DNA of 64,000 nucleotides. Origin: BOG-994 sp049514215. Lineage in GTDB: Bacteria > Pseudomonadota > Gammaproteobacteria > Burkholderiales > Burkholderiaceae_D. Where the stretch lies: positions 1 to 64,000 of the forward strand of contig JBEKVI010000019.1 in the NCBI GenBank assembly GCA_049514215.1, in the 5' to 3' direction. Shown in pieces: positions 15,376 through 23,905 of the stretch. The notes under the pieces were generated by a model. That model ran no database searches, was not told where the DNA came from, and worked only from the letters and a program-made list of their open reading frames with translations. A program made the translations under genes and the position numbers. The stretch's first letter is position 1. Every line of letters begins with the position of its first letter.

Positions 15376-17676
15376 CTAGGATTTCACGCGTACGATGCGC
15401 GCCATCTCGGGCAGACGCCGTAAGCGACGGATCAACCGGGCCAGATGCGCACGATCGCTCACCTGGACGATGAAATGCAATTGCGTAATTTCTTCGGCCT
15501 CGTCGTCCATCGAAACGTGGCTGATGTTCGAGCCGGCCTCCGAGATTTCGACCGCGGTCTTGGCCAGCACACCCCGTTCATTGCGCAGCGACACATCGAG
15601 CTTGACGTCGAAAAGTCGGGTGTGATCGATATCCCGTTCCCACTGTGAGTCGATCCAGCGTTCGGGATCGCGCGTCCTCTGGCGGGCCGCGGTCGGACAA
15701 TCTGCGGTATGTACCACAAGGCCATAGCCGCGGCGGATATATCCGAAGATGTCATCGCCGGGAATCGGTCGGCAACAGGGCGCGAGCATCACCGACATTC
15801 CCTCGGTTCCACTGATGAGGACGGGGTGGGGCACGCTGTCGTGCGGAAGCTCGGCCTCGGTCGCGCCGCCCAGTCCGCTGAGAATGAAGCGGCGCGCCAC
15901 CACTGCAGCGATGCGCCGTCCGAGTCCCAGGTCGGCCAAAAGTTCCTCGCGTGTTTTAGCTCCGCTTTCGTATTGCACGCGCTGCCAATCCTCGGCCGTG
16001 AGTTCGTCATAGCGCCGATCAATCTGTTTGAGAGCCTGATCGAGCAGGCGCGCACCCAGATCGACCGACTCCTCATACTTCATGGTCTTAAGATAGTGCC
16101 GGATCTCGGAGCGCGCGCGGCCGGTCCGCACGAAGTTGAGCCAGCTCGGGTTAGGCCTCGATTCGGCCGAAGTGATGACTTCGACCACGTCGCCGCTTTG
16201 GAGCTCCGAGCGCAAGGGAGAAAGCTCTCCGTTGATTTTCGCGGCGATGCACTGATTTCCGATATCGGTATGGATCTGGTAGGCGAAATCGACCGGGGTC
16301 GCGCCGCGCGGAAGCGTAATGATCGTCGACTTTGGCGTGAACACATAGACGGCGTCCGGGAAAAGGTCGACCTTGATGTGTTCCAGAAATTCGGCCGAGT
16401 CACCGGTCTGATTCTGAATGTCGAGCAATGACTGGAGCCACTGATGGGTGTTTTTCTGCACCTCGGAGAGCGACTCATCCCCGTCTTTATAGAGCCAGTG
16501 CGCAGCCACCCCCGATTCGGCGATGCGGTGCATCTCCTGGGTTCGAATCTGGAATTCGACGGGGGTGCCAAACGGTCCCAATACGGTCGTATGCAGCGAC
16601 TGATAGCCGTTGATCTTGGGGATCGCGATGTAATCCTTGAACTTCGATGACACCGGTTTGAATAGGGCGTGCAGTGCTCCAAGGGTCAGATAGCACGAAG
16701 CGTGGTCGGGTACAACGATTCGAAATCCGTACACATCGAGGACCTGCGAGAAAGAGAGCTTTTTCTCGATCATCTTGCGGTAGACGCCATAGATGGTCTT
16801 CTCACGACCATAGACCTCGGCACGCAGGCCGGCTGCCGGCAGAGCCCCGCGCACGGCTTCGAGAGTCTTGCCGACGACCTCGCGGCGATTGCCACGGGCC
16901 GCCAGGATGGCCTTCTTTAAAACCTCGTAGCGGTTGGGATACAGATTGGCGAACGCCAGATCCTGCAGTTCCCGATAGATCGCGTTAAGCCCCAAACGAT
17001 GGGCGATGGGCGTATAGATCTCAAGAGTCTCGCGGGCAATGCGGCGGCGCTTATTGGGCGGCAGCGCCATGAGAGTTCGCATGTTGTGAAGACGATCGGC
17101 GAGCTTGATCAGAATCACGCGTACGTCGCGCGCCATCGCCAGCAGCATCTTGCGAAAGTTCTCCGCCTGGGCTTCCTGACTGTCGCGAAACTCGATCTTG
17201 TCGAGCTTGGACAAACCGTCCACCAGATCGGCGACCTGTGCTCCAAATCGCTCGATCAGGATTTCCTTCTTGATCCCCTGATCCTCCATCACATCGTGCA
17301 GCAGCGCCGCCATCATGGCATTGGCGTCAAGCTTCATTCCGGCGCAGATCTCCGCGACGGCAATGGGATGAGAGATGTAGGCTTCCCCGCTTGAGCGGAA
17401 TTGGCCGAGATGGGCCTCGTCGGAGAAGCGATAGGCGTCCTTGATGCGCTTGATTTCCGTCGGGCCCAGATAGGCCGACAGCATTTCCATCAAGGGTGCG
17501 AGACTGACACTGCGAACCGGTGCGCTCGGCGCAGGGAACTGAGCCATCACGGCGGACGGATTGTCGGTGTCGATTCCGACCGTCGTGACGATGGCCGGTT
17601 CGCGCTGCAGATCTTCCCTACGCCGCCGGAAATTGACCAGCCGGGCAACAGAATCGAGGGCTGTACTCAAACTCAT
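15376..17676 (-). CDS. spoT: Bifunctional (p)ppGpp synthetase/hydrolase
   Basis: This 766-residue stringent-response enzyme has the standard RSH order. The HD hydrolase domain shows ALLHDVMEDQG and IKLADRLHNMRT, so hydrolase ligands are intact. The synthetase domain has VYGREKTIYGVYRKM and DVYGFRIVV. TGS follows (ITLPRGATPVDFAYQIHTDIGN), and the C-terminal ACT domain begins near SLRNERGVLAKTAVEI. An intact HD motif together with the synthetase motifs supports a bifunctional Rel/SpoT rather than a RelA-only protein. It is the last gene of a minus-strand cluster with gmk and rpoZ and converges on greB with a 22-base gap. Confidence 0.93.
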   Translation of the reverse strand: MSLSTALDSVARLVNFRRRREDLQREPAIVTTVGIDTDNPSAVMAQFPAPSAPVRSVSLAPLMEMLSAYLGPTEIKRIKDAYRFSDEAHLGQFRSSGEAYISHPIAVAEICAGMKLDANAMMAALLHDVMEDQGIKKEILIERFGAQVADLVDGLSKLDKIEFRDSQEAQAENFRKMLLAMARDVRVILIKLADRLHNMRTLMALPPNKRRRIARETLEIYTPIAHRLGLNAIYRELQDLAFANLYPNRYEVLKKAILAARGNRREVVGKTLEAVRGALPAAGLRAEVYGREKTIYGVYRKMIEKKLSFSQVLDVYGFRIVVPDHASCYLTLGALHALFKPVSSKFKDYIAIPKINGYQSLHTTVLGPFGTPVEFQIRTQEMHRIAESGVAAHWLYKDGDESLSEVQKNTHQWLQSLLDIQNQTGDSAEFLEHIKVDLFPDAVYVFTPKSTIITLPRGATPVDFAYQIHTDIGNQCIAAKINGELSPLRSELQSGDVVEVITSAESRPNPSWLNFVRTGRARSEIRHYLKTMKYEESVDLGARLLDQALKQIDRRYDELTAEDWQRVQYESGAKTREELLADLGLGRRIAAVVARRFILSGLGGATEAELPHDSVPHPVLISGTEGMSVMLAPCCRPIPGDDIFGYIRRGYGLVVHTADCPTAARQRTRDPERWIDSQWERDIDHTRLFDVKLDVSLRNERGVLAKTAVEISEAGSNISHVSMDDEAEEITQLHFIVQVSDRAHLARLIRRLRRLPEMARIVRVKS

Positions 17677-17721
17677 CGCAAGGCTCTCGTTCGGTCATCC
17701 TGGACATGGGTTATCTCAAAC

Positions 17722-17925
17722 TCAGATTGGGACCTTCTTGAGCATCTCAATACCTACCTTGCCCTCGGCGATCTCGCGTAAGGCCGTCACGGTAGGCTTG
17801 TCCTTGGCGTCGACTTTGGGCGTATGCCCCTGCGCGAGCTGGCGCGCGCGGTAGGTCGCCGACAGCGTGAGCTGGAAACGATTCGGAATGTGCTTTAAAC
17901 AGTCTTCGACGGTAATGCGGGCCAT
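17722..17925 (-). CDS. rpoZ: RNA polymerase omega subunit
   Basis: This 67-residue subunit starts at ATG 17925 (MARITVEDCLKHIPNRFQL). Eight upstream in-frame residues do not belong to the family. The conserved stretches NRFQLTLSATYRARQL and KPTVTALREIAEGKVGIE are complete. Omega helps assembly of RNA polymerase and is one of the ppGpp contact points, which fits its place between gmk and spoT. Confidence 0.95.
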   Translation of the reverse strand: MARITVEDCLKHIPNRFQLTLSATYRARQLAQGHTPKVDAKDKPTVTALREIAEGKVGIEMLKKVPI

Positions 17926-17952
17926 GGCTGAGATCCACAAAATAGGCACCGG

Positions 17953-18600
17953 TCAGTCGGTCTGGCGACTTGCGACGATACCCAGTTGATTGAATAGTTC
18001 GGCATTTCGAACGGCTTGAGACGCGAATCGCAGCCGGGTGGCGCCGACGATCGCTGTAAGCTGCCCCAATGCGACCGGAAAGTCTTGATTGATAATAACA
18101 TATTCGAATTCTGGAGCATGAGCCATCTCGCTGCTTGCGGCCAAAAGACGACGCTCGATGACACTCGGGCTGTCCTGTCCGCGCTTTCTCAGACGTTCCT
18201 CAAGCGCCTCGACCGACGGGGGCAGGATAAAGATTCCGACCGCATCGGGAAACTGGGCGCGAATCTGCTGGGCTCCTTGCCAGTCGATTTCCAGCAATAC
18301 ATCCGTTCCCCGTGCCCTTTGCTCAGCGATCGCAAGCCTGGAGGTCGCATAGAAGTTGCCGTGGACTTCGGCGTACTCCAGAAATTCGCGACGGCTGCGA
18401 CGCTTGCGGAATTCCTCCGGCGACACGAAATGGTAGTCGCGGCCGTTGACTTCGCCCGCGCGCGGCTCTCTCGTCGTAAAGGAGACGGACAAGGAGATGC
18501 CTTGGTCGGCCCCGAGCAGGGCGTTGACCAGGGTCGATTTTCCCGCGCCCGAGGGGGCGGCGACGATAAAGAGATTTCCCGACGGATCTGCGGATTTCAT
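17953..18600 (-). CDS. gmk: Guanylate kinase
   Basis: The 215-residue enzyme phosphorylates GMP to GDP. It has the P-loop VAAPSGAGKSTLVNALL near residue 13, SVSFTTREPRAGEVNGRDYHF for GMP binding, and LLEIDWQGAQQIR. The start at 18600 (MKSADPSGNLFIV) is supported by AGGAG five bases upstream; a longer open frame exists, but those residues are not conserved. It is followed on the same strand by rpoZ (27-base gap) and spoT, so GDP/GTP supply and alarmone synthesis are transcribed together. Confidence 0.95.
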   Translation of the reverse strand: MKSADPSGNLFIVAAPSGAGKSTLVNALLGADQGISLSVSFTTREPRAGEVNGRDYHFVSPEEFRKRRSRREFLEYAEVHGNFYATSRLAIAEQRARGTDVLLEIDWQGAQQIRAQFPDAVGIFILPPSVEALEERLRKRGQDSPSVIERRLLAASSEMAHAPEFEYVIINQDFPVALGQLTAIVGATRLRFASQAVRNAELFNQLGIVASRQTD

Positions 18601-18799
18601 GGGTTCTCCTGCGGATGCCGACCAAGACTTCGAAAGAATTCCACGTCCGCCCCTCGCTTGATGCACTTTCCCGGTATCAATGGTGGACCCGTTTCATGTC
18701 CCCATCCGGTTCGAAGCGCCCCTTAAGCCGAGGAGTATATAAGCTCGCCGGACTAGGTCGTTGCCCGCGCCGTCCCGATCTTGCGGCCCCCAAAGTCGC

Positions 18800-19249
18800 C
18801 TATTCGGGCGTCTGGTCGGCGGTGCAAGGCCCCGTCCACTTGGCATCAACGGTGATCCCGGTGTCGGTTACGGTTCCTTTGGCCGTATTGGCATAGCGCG
18901 TGTGGACTTCGGAATGGAAGGCCGTATCGGCACTCACGGTCGTCTCGCTATGGCTCGTGATCTGGGTGTCCTTGAGCGTGCAAACGTAGTCCATGCTCAC
19001 CACCGGTCCTTGGCTTGAGACCTCCTTTTTGGAACAGTTCATGCCCGCCTTCTCGAAGCGATCCATGGCCCGGCTGGGGTCAAAGGAGTTTTGCGCGCGG
19101 CAGACTTTTTGAACCGCGGCCGCCGGCTGTCCGGCGATGGTCACTGTGGTGTCCCAGCTCCCTACGCGAGTCGCGGGCAGGGGATCGGCACGACTACCGG
19201 CGGCGAGAAAGAGCATCAGGAGCGCAAAGGGCGCGTTCGGACATTTCAT
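18800..19249 (-). CDS. DUF3617 family exported protein
   Basis: This 149-residue protein starts at ATG 19249 with a signal peptide (MKCPNAPFALLMLFLAAGSRA). The mature part has the DUF3617 pattern: W-D-T in VGSWDTTVTIAG, a KVCRAQN motif, and further cysteines in GMNCSKKE, DYVCTLKD and TGPCTADQ, probably making two disulfides in the periplasm. The last residues describe a small beta-rich domain. Function of the family is unknown. It is located between yicC and gmk on the same strand, 199 bases before gmk. Confidence 0.8.
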   Translation of the reverse strand: MKCPNAPFALLMLFLAAGSRADPLPATRVGSWDTTVTIAGQPAAAVQKVCRAQNSFDPSRAMDRFEKAGMNCSKKEVSSQGPVVSMDYVCTLKDTQITSHSETTVSADTAFHSEVHTRYANTAKGTVTDTGITVDAKWTGPCTADQTPE

Positions 19250-19491
19250 GGAGTCGATCCTGGGTGAATGCGAAATTCTGTTGCGTCCCGCCGGCATGAG
19301 GGCCAGCGACTGAAAGCAAGCCGATGCCATCACACGCATGGCCTGGCGACTGCATTGTAAATTCACTCTCGTCCAGTCGAAAGCCGCCCTGTTTTGCGGC
19401 CTTGGACGACCTGGCACACCGCCCTCAGGCCGCATCCATCGCAGTGCCGAAGTACCGTCGGCTCAACTTGTTACGCGGCGCAGGCGTGCCG

Positions 19492-20412
19492 TTACTCGAG
19501 ATTTTGCACTTGTTCTCTCATCTGCTCGATGAGCAGCTTCAGATCCATGGCCGCATCGGCCAGCTCGGCTGCAGCCGACTTCGAACCCAAGGTGTTGGCC
19601 TCACGATTGAGCTCTTGCATCATGAAGTCCAGGCGCTTGCCACACGCCCCCCCCGCGTCCAAAATCCGCCGCGTCTCGGTCAGGTGCGCGGCCAAACGCG
19701 TGAGTTCCTCAGCCACGTCGATGCGCACGCCAAACAAGGTCACTTCCTGACGAATTCGATCGAGCGCCTCGTCGCGACTCAACGAGGGGCCGGAGTGGTT
19801 TTCAGAAAGGTTGGCCGGTGTCGCATTCAGGGCTAATGTCAGGCGCTCAACAAGTTTTTGCTGGTGTGCCGCGACTAATTGCGGTATGCGCGGCGCAAGC
19901 GAGCCTGCAATCTGCTCCATGGCGCTGACGCGCTCGAGTAGCATCTCGCGCAACTTTGATCCTTCGCGCGCCCGCGATTGAAGCAACTGATCGATGGCTT
20001 CCTTGGCCAGAGAACGGGCCAATTCGAGAGTCTCTTCGGTGCTTAGTTCGGAGTCCTCCAAGACACCTGGCCAATGCAGGACCTCGTAAACCCTTAGGCC
20101 TTCCGATGACGGCAAGCGCTCACGGACCTCGCGGTCCAGTCTGCCTAACTGCTCGACGAGCGCCGTGTTGATCTTCAACCCCTGGCTGCTCTGCGAAGCC
20201 CTGTGGATATAGAATCGGCAATCGAGCTTGCCACGGGAAAGGCGCGTCGTTAGCGCTTCGCGCAACACGGTTTCGCCCGCGCGCAATTCCTCGCTGATTC
20301 GGAATTGTGGGTCCAGAAATCGGGAGTTCACGCTCCGTATTTCTAGTACAACGGACCCGCTTGGCCGGTCCCTTCGTACTAGGGCAAATCCGGTCATACT
20401 ATGCAAGTTCAT
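19492..20412 (-). CDS. yicC: YicC family endoribonuclease
   Basis: The 306-residue protein starts with MNLHSMTGFALVRRD, the family signature. Other conserved stretches are VVLEIRSVNSRFLDPQFRI, SRGKLDCRFYI and, at the end, GKRLDFMMQELNREANTLGSK, which carries the acidic residues linked to nuclease activity in YicC/YloC. E. coli YicC is reported to act as an endoribonuclease on small RNA. The gene is divergent from the Ser/Thr kinase gene (78-base gap) and upstream of gmk, as in many beta- and gammaproteobacteria. Confidence 0.92.
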   Translation of the reverse strand: MNLHSMTGFALVRRDRPSGSVVLEIRSVNSRFLDPQFRISEELRAGETVLREALTTRLSRGKLDCRFYIHRASQSSQGLKINTALVEQLGRLDREVRERLPSSEGLRVYEVLHWPGVLEDSELSTEETLELARSLAKEAIDQLLQSRAREGSKLREMLLERVSAMEQIAGSLAPRIPQLVAAHQQKLVERLTLALNATPANLSENHSGPSLSRDEALDRIRQEVTLFGVRIDVAEELTRLAAHLTETRRILDAGGACGKRLDFMMQELNREANTLGSKSAAAELADAAMDLKLLIEQMREQVQNLE

Positions 20413-20490
20413 ACAGTGGTCCGATTGAACATAGATCTTCTTTACAAGAGGTCAGGAAATGACCAAAATCCTCGGCAATTCATCGAAAAC

Positions 20491-21498
20491 ATGGCATCTC
20501 AAACCAACGCACCGCTGCCGGACGGCTATGAGCTCGAGGGATATCGCATTGTAAAGAAGATATCCAGCGGCGGGTTTAGCATCGTCTACCTCGCACGCGA
20601 CGAATTCGAGCGGCCGGTCGCAATCAAAGAGTACCTTCCGAGTTCCTTGGCGTTGCGGCGCGATGGCGAACTGAGTCCGACGATCTCCGAGGAGAACCTG
20701 CCGACGTTTCGTATTGGCCTGAAGTGCTTCTTCGAGGAAGGCCGTGCCCTGGCTCGCATCCTGCACCCGAACGTGGTGCGCGTGGTGAATTTCTTTCGCG
20801 CCAATGAAACGGTCTACATGGTGATGCAGTACGAGCAGGGCCGTTCCTTGCAGGAGCATATCCTGCGCCACCGCGAGCGCGGCGAGAAAAAACTCCTCGG
20901 CGAGCGCTTCATCCGGATGGTGTTCTCACAGGTGATGAACGGTCTGCGCGAAGTGCACACCAACAAGCTGTTGCACCTGGACCTAAAGCCGGCCAACATC
21001 TACCTGCGTTCGGACGGCTCGCCCATCTTGCTCGATTTCGGAGCGGCAAGGCAGACGCTCCAGGCCGACACCGGCAAGCTCTACCCCATGTATACCCCAG
21101 GGTTCGCGGCTCCCGAGCTCTACGAGAAAAATGGCTCCATGGGCCCTTGGACCGATATCTACAGCATCGGCGCTTCGATCTTCGCGGGAATGTCGGGCCA
21201 TGCGCCGCAGCCGGCCGATGCGCGGCTATTAAACGACAAAATGTCCGCCAAATACCGCGACATGGCCGATTCCTACTCGGAGGAGCTGCTCGGGGTCGTA
21301 GAATGGTGCTTAAGGCTTGATCCCCTGGCGCGTCCCCAGAGCGTGTTTGCCCTGCAGAAGGCGCTTTTGGAGCGGGCCGCGACCAAGCCCAAACCCCCGC
21401 AAAACGGGAAGGTCAGGCGAGTGCTCCAGTCCCTGTTGCAAAAGGCCCTGCGTCCGAAGGAGCAGAACTCCACCATCAGCATGAACACGCATTGGTAG
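20491..21498 (+). CDS. Serine/threonine protein kinase, non-RD type
   Basis: This 335-residue Hanks-type kinase starts at ATG 20491 (MASQTNAPLPDGYELEGYR); the open frame extends 30 codons upstream into the yicC start, which is unlikely. The glycine-rich loop ISSGGFSIVY, the lysine of VAIKEYLP, the catalytic loop HLDLKPAN near residue 165, the DFG of LLDFGAARQ and APEL are all present, so it should be active. The catalytic loop has Leu instead of the usual Arg before Asp (HLD for HRD). There is no transmembrane segment or extracellular sensor. A PP2C phosphatase gene follows 19 bases later, so the two probably act on the same substrates. Confidence 0.9.
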   Translation: MASQTNAPLPDGYELEGYRIVKKISSGGFSIVYLARDEFERPVAIKEYLPSSLALRRDGELSPTISEENLPTFRIGLKCFFEEGRALARILHPNVVRVVNFFRANETVYMVMQYEQGRSLQEHILRHRERGEKKLLGERFIRMVFSQVMNGLREVHTNKLLHLDLKPANIYLRSDGSPILLDFGAARQTLQADTGKLYPMYTPGFAAPELYEKNGSMGPWTDIYSIGASIFAGMSGHAPQPADARLLNDKMSAKYRDMADSYSEELLGVVEWCLRLDPLARPQSVFALQKALLERAATKPKPPQNGKVRRVLQSLLQKALRPKEQNSTISMNTHW

Positions 21499-21517
21499 CA
21501 GGGAGCGGGCAGCGAAC

Positions 21518-22456
21518 ATGCGCTTTTCGATTTACCAAGAAAGCAAAAAAGGCGGTCGCAGGAACAACCAGGATCGCATGGGCTACTGCTACACGCGCGA
21601 CGCGCTGTTGCTGGTCGTAGCCGATGGGATGGGCGGTCATGTACAAGGCGAGATGGCCGCACAGATCGCCGTGCAGACGCTCGGGGCGAATTTTCAGAAG
21701 CAGGCGACGCCGACTTTAAAAAGTCCCCAGCGCTTTCTTGAAGACAGCCTTTTGGATGCGCATCGCGAGATTCATCATTATTGCGAGACCAACAAGCTGC
21801 CCGAGTCACCGCGCACGACCGTGATTGCCTGTGTCGTGCAGAAGGGGGCGGCCTATTGGGCGCATGCGGGCGATTCGCGACTCTACTGGATGCGTGCCGG
21901 CGAAGTGATCGCCCAAACGCGCGACCATTCCAAGATTCAGAGCATGATCCAACAGGGGCTCGTGTCTCCCGACGAAATCGACAAGCATCCCGAACGCAAC
22001 AAGCTCTTCAATTGCCTGGGCTCACCTTCCGCGCCCACGGTCGAGTTGTCGCGCAAGATGACCTTAAAACCCGGCGACACGCTTTTTCTTTGTACCGATG
22101 GCCTGTGGTCGGTGGTCTCGGAGACCATGATTGCCTCTGCCTTTGCCGGGAACACCGTGATGCGGGCCGTGCCCGATCTGATCTATCTGGCTCTCCTCGA
22201 AGGCGGGACCGAGTCGGACAATGTGACGGGTATGGCCATGACCTGGGAAGGCACCGATCTAGGCGACGACAATACCGGCATCTCGACGCTGCTCATGCCC
22301 CTAGGAGCGATTACGACCACCATTCACGCCTCGCGGCCCTCCGAGTTCGAGGTTTCGGCCGGTCAGGAGGGGCTCTCCGAGGACGAGATCGAAAAGGCGA
22401 TCGAGGAAATCCGGGCCACCATTCGCAAATCCAACAAGCTCATGCCCAAGGTGTGA
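21518..22456 (+). CDS. PP2C-type serine/threonine phosphatase
   Basis: The 312-residue phosphatase has the PP2C metal motifs in order: RRNNQDRMGYCYT near residue 15, LVVADGMGGHVQGEMAA near 34, WAHAGDSRLYWMR near 115, LFLCTDGLWSVV near 190 and ESDNVTGMAM near 230. An acidic tail of about 60 residues (GLSEDEIEKAIEEI) follows the catalytic core and may be a docking segment. It is paired with the upstream kinase and would reverse its phosphorylation. Confidence 0.92.
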   Translation: MRFSIYQESKKGGRRNNQDRMGYCYTRDALLLVVADGMGGHVQGEMAAQIAVQTLGANFQKQATPTLKSPQRFLEDSLLDAHREIHHYCETNKLPESPRTTVIACVVQKGAAYWAHAGDSRLYWMRAGEVIAQTRDHSKIQSMIQQGLVSPDEIDKHPERNKLFNCLGSPSAPTVELSRKMTLKPGDTLFLCTDGLWSVVSETMIASAFAGNTVMRAVPDLIYLALLEGGTESDNVTGMAMTWEGTDLGDDNTGISTLLMPLGAITTTIHASRPSEFEVSAGQEGLSEDEIEKAIEEIRATIRKSNKLMPKV

Positions 22457-22484
22457 TGCGGATTGTCTTCGCGATGTGCTCTCG

Positions 22485-23237
22485 ATGAGCTCGCCTTCCT
22501 GGACGCGCGTGGAGGCACGCGCCTTCGACGCGCTACGGCCGGTGCGCTTCACCCGGCGCTACACCGAGCATGCCGAAGGTTCGGTGTTAGTTGAGTTCGG
22601 CAGGACCCGCGTGCTGTGCACGGCGAGCATCGAAAACCGCGTTCCGCCCTTTTTGAAGGGTAAAGGACAAGGCTGGCTCACCGCCGAGTACGGGATGCTG
22701 CCACGCTCAACGCACACCCGCATGGATCGCGAAGCGGCCAAGGGCAAACAGTCGGGACGGACGCAGGAGATCCAACGCTTGATCGGGCGCGCGTTGCGAA
22801 CCGTCGTCGATTTGAAAGCGCTAGGCGAGCGTACGGTGCAAATCGATTGCGATGTGCTACAGGCCGACGGAGGGACCCGGACCGCCAGCATTACCGGGGC
22901 CTATGTCGCCGTCCACGACGCCGTGGGCTGGCTTAGGAACTCGGGTCTGATCGATGCAGGCACACAGGTCATCCGCGACAGCGTCGCGGCGGTGTCGGTT
23001 GGGATCGTCAAAGGTGTCCCGCTGCTGGATCTCGACTATGAAGAGGATTCGGGCTGCGACACGGACATGAATGTGGTGATGACCGGGACAGGAGAATTCG
23101 TGGAACTGCAGGGAACCGCCGAGGGCCATCCCTTTAGCCGCGCCGAGATGGACCGTCTTCTCGAGCTTGCCCAGCGTGGTATCACGCAACTGATCCAGGC
23201 GCAGCGCGAGGTCCTCGAGGCGGCGCCGTCCTCCTAA
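22485..23237 (+). CDS. rph: Ribonuclease PH
   Basis: The 250-residue phosphorolytic 3' exonuclease trims tRNA 3' ends. The family pattern is intact: RPVRFTRRYTEHAEGSVLVEFG, GWLTAEYGMLPRSTHTR, GRTQEIQRLIGRALR, IDCDVLQADGGTRTASI and DYEEDSGCDTDMNVVMT. The ATG at 22485 (MSSPSWTRV) is preferred; a GTG at 22476 is in frame and would add three residues. It is complete at the C-terminus, unlike the truncated Rph of E. coli K-12. rdgB follows after 20 bases. Confidence 0.93.
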   Translation: MSSPSWTRVEARAFDALRPVRFTRRYTEHAEGSVLVEFGRTRVLCTASIENRVPPFLKGKGQGWLTAEYGMLPRSTHTRMDREAAKGKQSGRTQEIQRLIGRALRTVVDLKALGERTVQIDCDVLQADGGTRTASITGAYVAVHDAVGWLRNSGLIDAGTQVIRDSVAAVSVGIVKGVPLLDLDYEEDSGCDTDMNVVMTGTGEFVELQGTAEGHPFSRAEMDRLLELAQRGITQLIQAQREVLEAAPSS

Positions 23238-23257
23238 GCGCTGCGCGGCTGCCCCGC

Positions 23258-23905
23258 ATGCCCGAGATAGAGCCTCTTCAGCTTGTGCTCGCCTCGAGCA
23301 ATCCGGGAAAGCTGCGTGAGCTCAAGGCGCTTTTCGCGCCGCTGAAGTTCGCCGTTTGCGGACAGGCCGAACTCGGTGTCGGCGAGGCCGAAGAGCCCTT
23401 CTCTACCTTCGTCGAGAACGCACTGGCCAAGGCACGCCATGCGAGCCGGGCCACGGGGCGGGCCGCGCTCGCGGACGACTCGGGTTTGTGCGTGGAGGCG
23501 TTAGGAGGGGAGCCAGGCGTGCATTCGGCGCGTTACGCGGGAGAGCCCCGATCGGACTTGCGCAACAACGAATGCCTCGTGGCCGCAATGCAAGGCGTGG
23601 CGAACCGCAAAGCGCATTATTACTGCGTGCTCGTGCTTCTACGGCGCGCCGATGATCCCCAGCCGCTCATTGCCGAAGGCATCTGGCGTGGCGAGATCGT
23701 CCAGTCTCCGAGAGGCGAATCGGGGTTCGGCTACGACCCTCATTTCTACTTGCCGGATCGCGGCTGCACGGCCGCTGAGCTTTCCGCTGCCGAGAAAAAT
23801 CGCATCAGCCACAGGGCCCAGGCGCTTTCGCAGCTGATGGAGACTCTCGCGCGCAGCTCGATCCGCGGGCACCAAGCTCCCGAAAAGGACGATACTGCCG
23901 CCTAG
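23258..23905 (+). CDS. rdgB: XTP/dITP pyrophosphatase
   Basis: The 215-residue Ham1-type enzyme removes non-canonical purine nucleotides (XTP, ITP) from the pool. It has LVLASSNPGKLRELKALF, FVENALAKARHAS, ALADDSGLCVEALGG, GVHSARYAG and SGFGYDPHFYLPD, matching the substrate loops of the family. It lies 20 bases after rph, a common pairing, and overlaps the end of the minus-strand serine hydrolase gene by 4 bases. Confidence 0.94.
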   Translation: MPEIEPLQLVLASSNPGKLRELKALFAPLKFAVCGQAELGVGEAEEPFSTFVENALAKARHASRATGRAALADDSGLCVEALGGEPGVHSARYAGEPRSDLRNNECLVAAMQGVANRKAHYYCVLVLLRRADDPQPLIAEGIWRGEIVQSPRGESGFGYDPHFYLPDRGCTAAELSAAEKNRISHRAQALSQLMETLARSSIRGHQAPEKDDTAA

